Assembly (NCBI GenBank): GCA_964644675.1
Contig: CAZXWK010000025.1
Span: 1 to 33,231 of the forward strand
Source of the DNA: CAZXWK01 sp964644675
Lineage (GTDB): Bacteria; Actinomycetota; Coriobacteriia; Anaerosomatales; JAAXUF01
DNA: 33,231 nt
Direction: 5' to 3'
Each line of letters starts with the position of its first letter. Position 1 is the stretch's first letter. This document shows, piece by piece, positions 32,504 to 33,231 of the stretch. The notes under the pieces were generated by a model. That model saw only the letters and a program-made list of their open reading frames with translations, did no database searches and had not been told where the DNA came from. A program made the position numbers and the translations under genes.

Positions 32504-33231
32504 GTGACGGCTCGCCTCGCGCGGCACGACCGGCTGGCGCTGCTGATTCTGGCCGCCACGCTCGTCGTCCGAATCGTCGCCGCGGTGCTGATCGCGCCAC
32601 CTGTCGTCACCGACGCCCAAGGGTACGAGGCAGCGGCGTTCCGGCTCGCCGAGAACGGCACCTTCGCCTTCCCCCTGCTGAACTCGGGCAACTGGGCGAT
32701 CGAGAACGGCGACCTGGTCGTCACCGATGCGGGAAGGGTCGCGAACCTGACCGTCCCCCGCAACGCGTACACGCTCCCGGGGTACCCGGCGTTTCGGGCC
32801 GTGCTGGTCAAGGCGGCCGGGGACCTGTACCGGAGCCGGATGTGGACGAGGATCGCTCAAGCGTTCCTGAGCGTGCTGACCGCCGGGCTCATCTACCTGA
32901 TCGGCCGACGGTATGGGGCGAGGACGGGGCTGCTGGCCCTGCTGTTCGCGGCCGTGTACCCGCCCTTCTCGGCCGCCAACTCCTACCTCCAGACGGAAGT
33001 GCTCTTCACGTTCCTGCTCATGGGGAGCGTGTACTGGTTCCTGCGGTGGTCCGACTCGCTCGCATGGACGGATGCCGTCGCGGCGGGCGCCGTCTTCGGG
33101 CTGTCGCTGTGGGTGCGGCCGGCGATCGCGCTCTGGGCGCCTCTCGCGGCGGGACTGGTCGTCCTGCGCGCCAAGCCTGACTGGCGCCGCGCGACGCTGC
33201 AGGCCGTCGTGATCGGCGTGACGATCGCCGC
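32504..33231 (+). CDS. GT39-like (PMT/ArnT-type) membrane glycosyltransferase, 5' part
   Basis: The gene runs off the right edge; 242 codons are visible, with no stop. The protein starts with a basic stretch and a hydrophobic helix (about 10-31), then an outer loop with PVVTDAQGYEAAAFRLAENG (about 33-52), the acid-containing first loop expected of polyprenol-phosphate-sugar-dependent GT-C enzymes. Several more helices follow: IAQAFLSVLTAGLIYLIGRR, LLALLFAAVYPPFSAANSYL with TEVLF, and GAVFGLSLWVRPAIALWAPL. This helix and loop order fits GT39/ArnT-like transferases. The GTG at 32504 has GGAG 5 nt upstream; upstream in-frame codons meet no better start. It would use a lipid-linked sugar such as the product of the GT2 before it. 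The acceptor is unknown. Confidence 0.8.
   Translation, partial: MTARLARHDRLALLILAATLVVRIVAAVLIAPPVVTDAQGYEAAAFRLAENGTFAFPLLNSGNWAIENGDLVVTDAGRVANLTVPRNAYTLPGYPAFRAVLVKAAGDLYRSRMWTRIAQAFLSVLTAGLIYLIGRRYGARTGLLALLFAAVYPPFSAANSYLQTEVLFTFLLMGSVYWFLRWSDSLAWTDAVAAGAVFGLSLWVRPAIALWAPLAAGLVVLRAKPDWRRATLQAVVIGVTIA

Overview
The window is a GC-rich chromosomal segment (about two thirds G+C by eye) with tightly packed genes and many GTG starts, which I judge in at least 13 of 31 genes. The gene content fits an environmental Actinomycetota. The combination of a TrpR-family YerC regulator, HisZ with short-form HisG, and a bacillosamine-type cassette makes a Coriobacteriia-like lineage my best guess. That placement is an inference; there is no rRNA or other taxonomic marker here. 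I see no tRNA, rRNA, insertion sequence, phage gene or CRISPR array.

Layout. Positions 1-495 are non-coding, with two stem-loops and a promoter/operator-like element ahead of a secreted M28 metallopeptidase (496-1407). A 44-residue double-CxxC zinc-ribbon microprotein (1626-1760) follows and ends at a strong intrinsic terminator. From 16485 down to 1853 runs a long minus-strand series: yerC, dnaE, hisZ-hisG-hisD-hisC-hisB-hisH-hisA-hisF, a membrane protein resembling an inactivated M48 peptidase, hisI, hisE and a membrane-anchored polysaccharide deacetylase. Most his genes overlap by 4 bp or nearly abut. The cluster covers every step of histidine synthesis except histidinol-phosphate phosphatase. 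HisG is the short form and needs HisZ, which is encoded next to it. An 18-bp dyad (12653-12670) lies upstream of hisZ. Together with the nearby TrpR-family yerC gene it suggests local control of histidine synthesis.

From 16660 to 21514 (minus strand) lie an MFS transporter, a fumarylacetoacetase-family enzyme, citramalate synthase (cimA) and branched-chain aminotransferase (ilvE). The last two fit isoleucine synthesis by the citramalate route. A divergent acyltransferase-3 membrane protein (21670-22719) follows, then a minus-strand pair: a UbiA-family enzyme like decaprenyl-phosphate phosphoribosyltransferase, and a DUF362 protein.

From 24932 to the right edge everything is on the plus strand and concerns envelope glycans: a flippase-like membrane protein (LPG_synthase_TM family), a GT4 glycosyltransferase, and a translationally coupled PglC/PglD/PglE/PglF-like set. 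These four would build a diacetamido-trideoxy-sugar (bacillosamine type) on UDP and transfer it to a polyprenyl phosphate. A polyprenol-phosphate mannose synthase-like GT2 and the start of a GT39-like membrane glycosyltransferase follow.

Main points for a second look: the YerC/his-operator pair; the degenerate M48 membrane protein inside the his cluster, whose translation-start region has been tandemly duplicated; the bacillosamine-type cassette with nearby polyprenol-linked glycosylation genes; a perfect CRP-type dyad near the microprotein; and the acidic tail on HisD.
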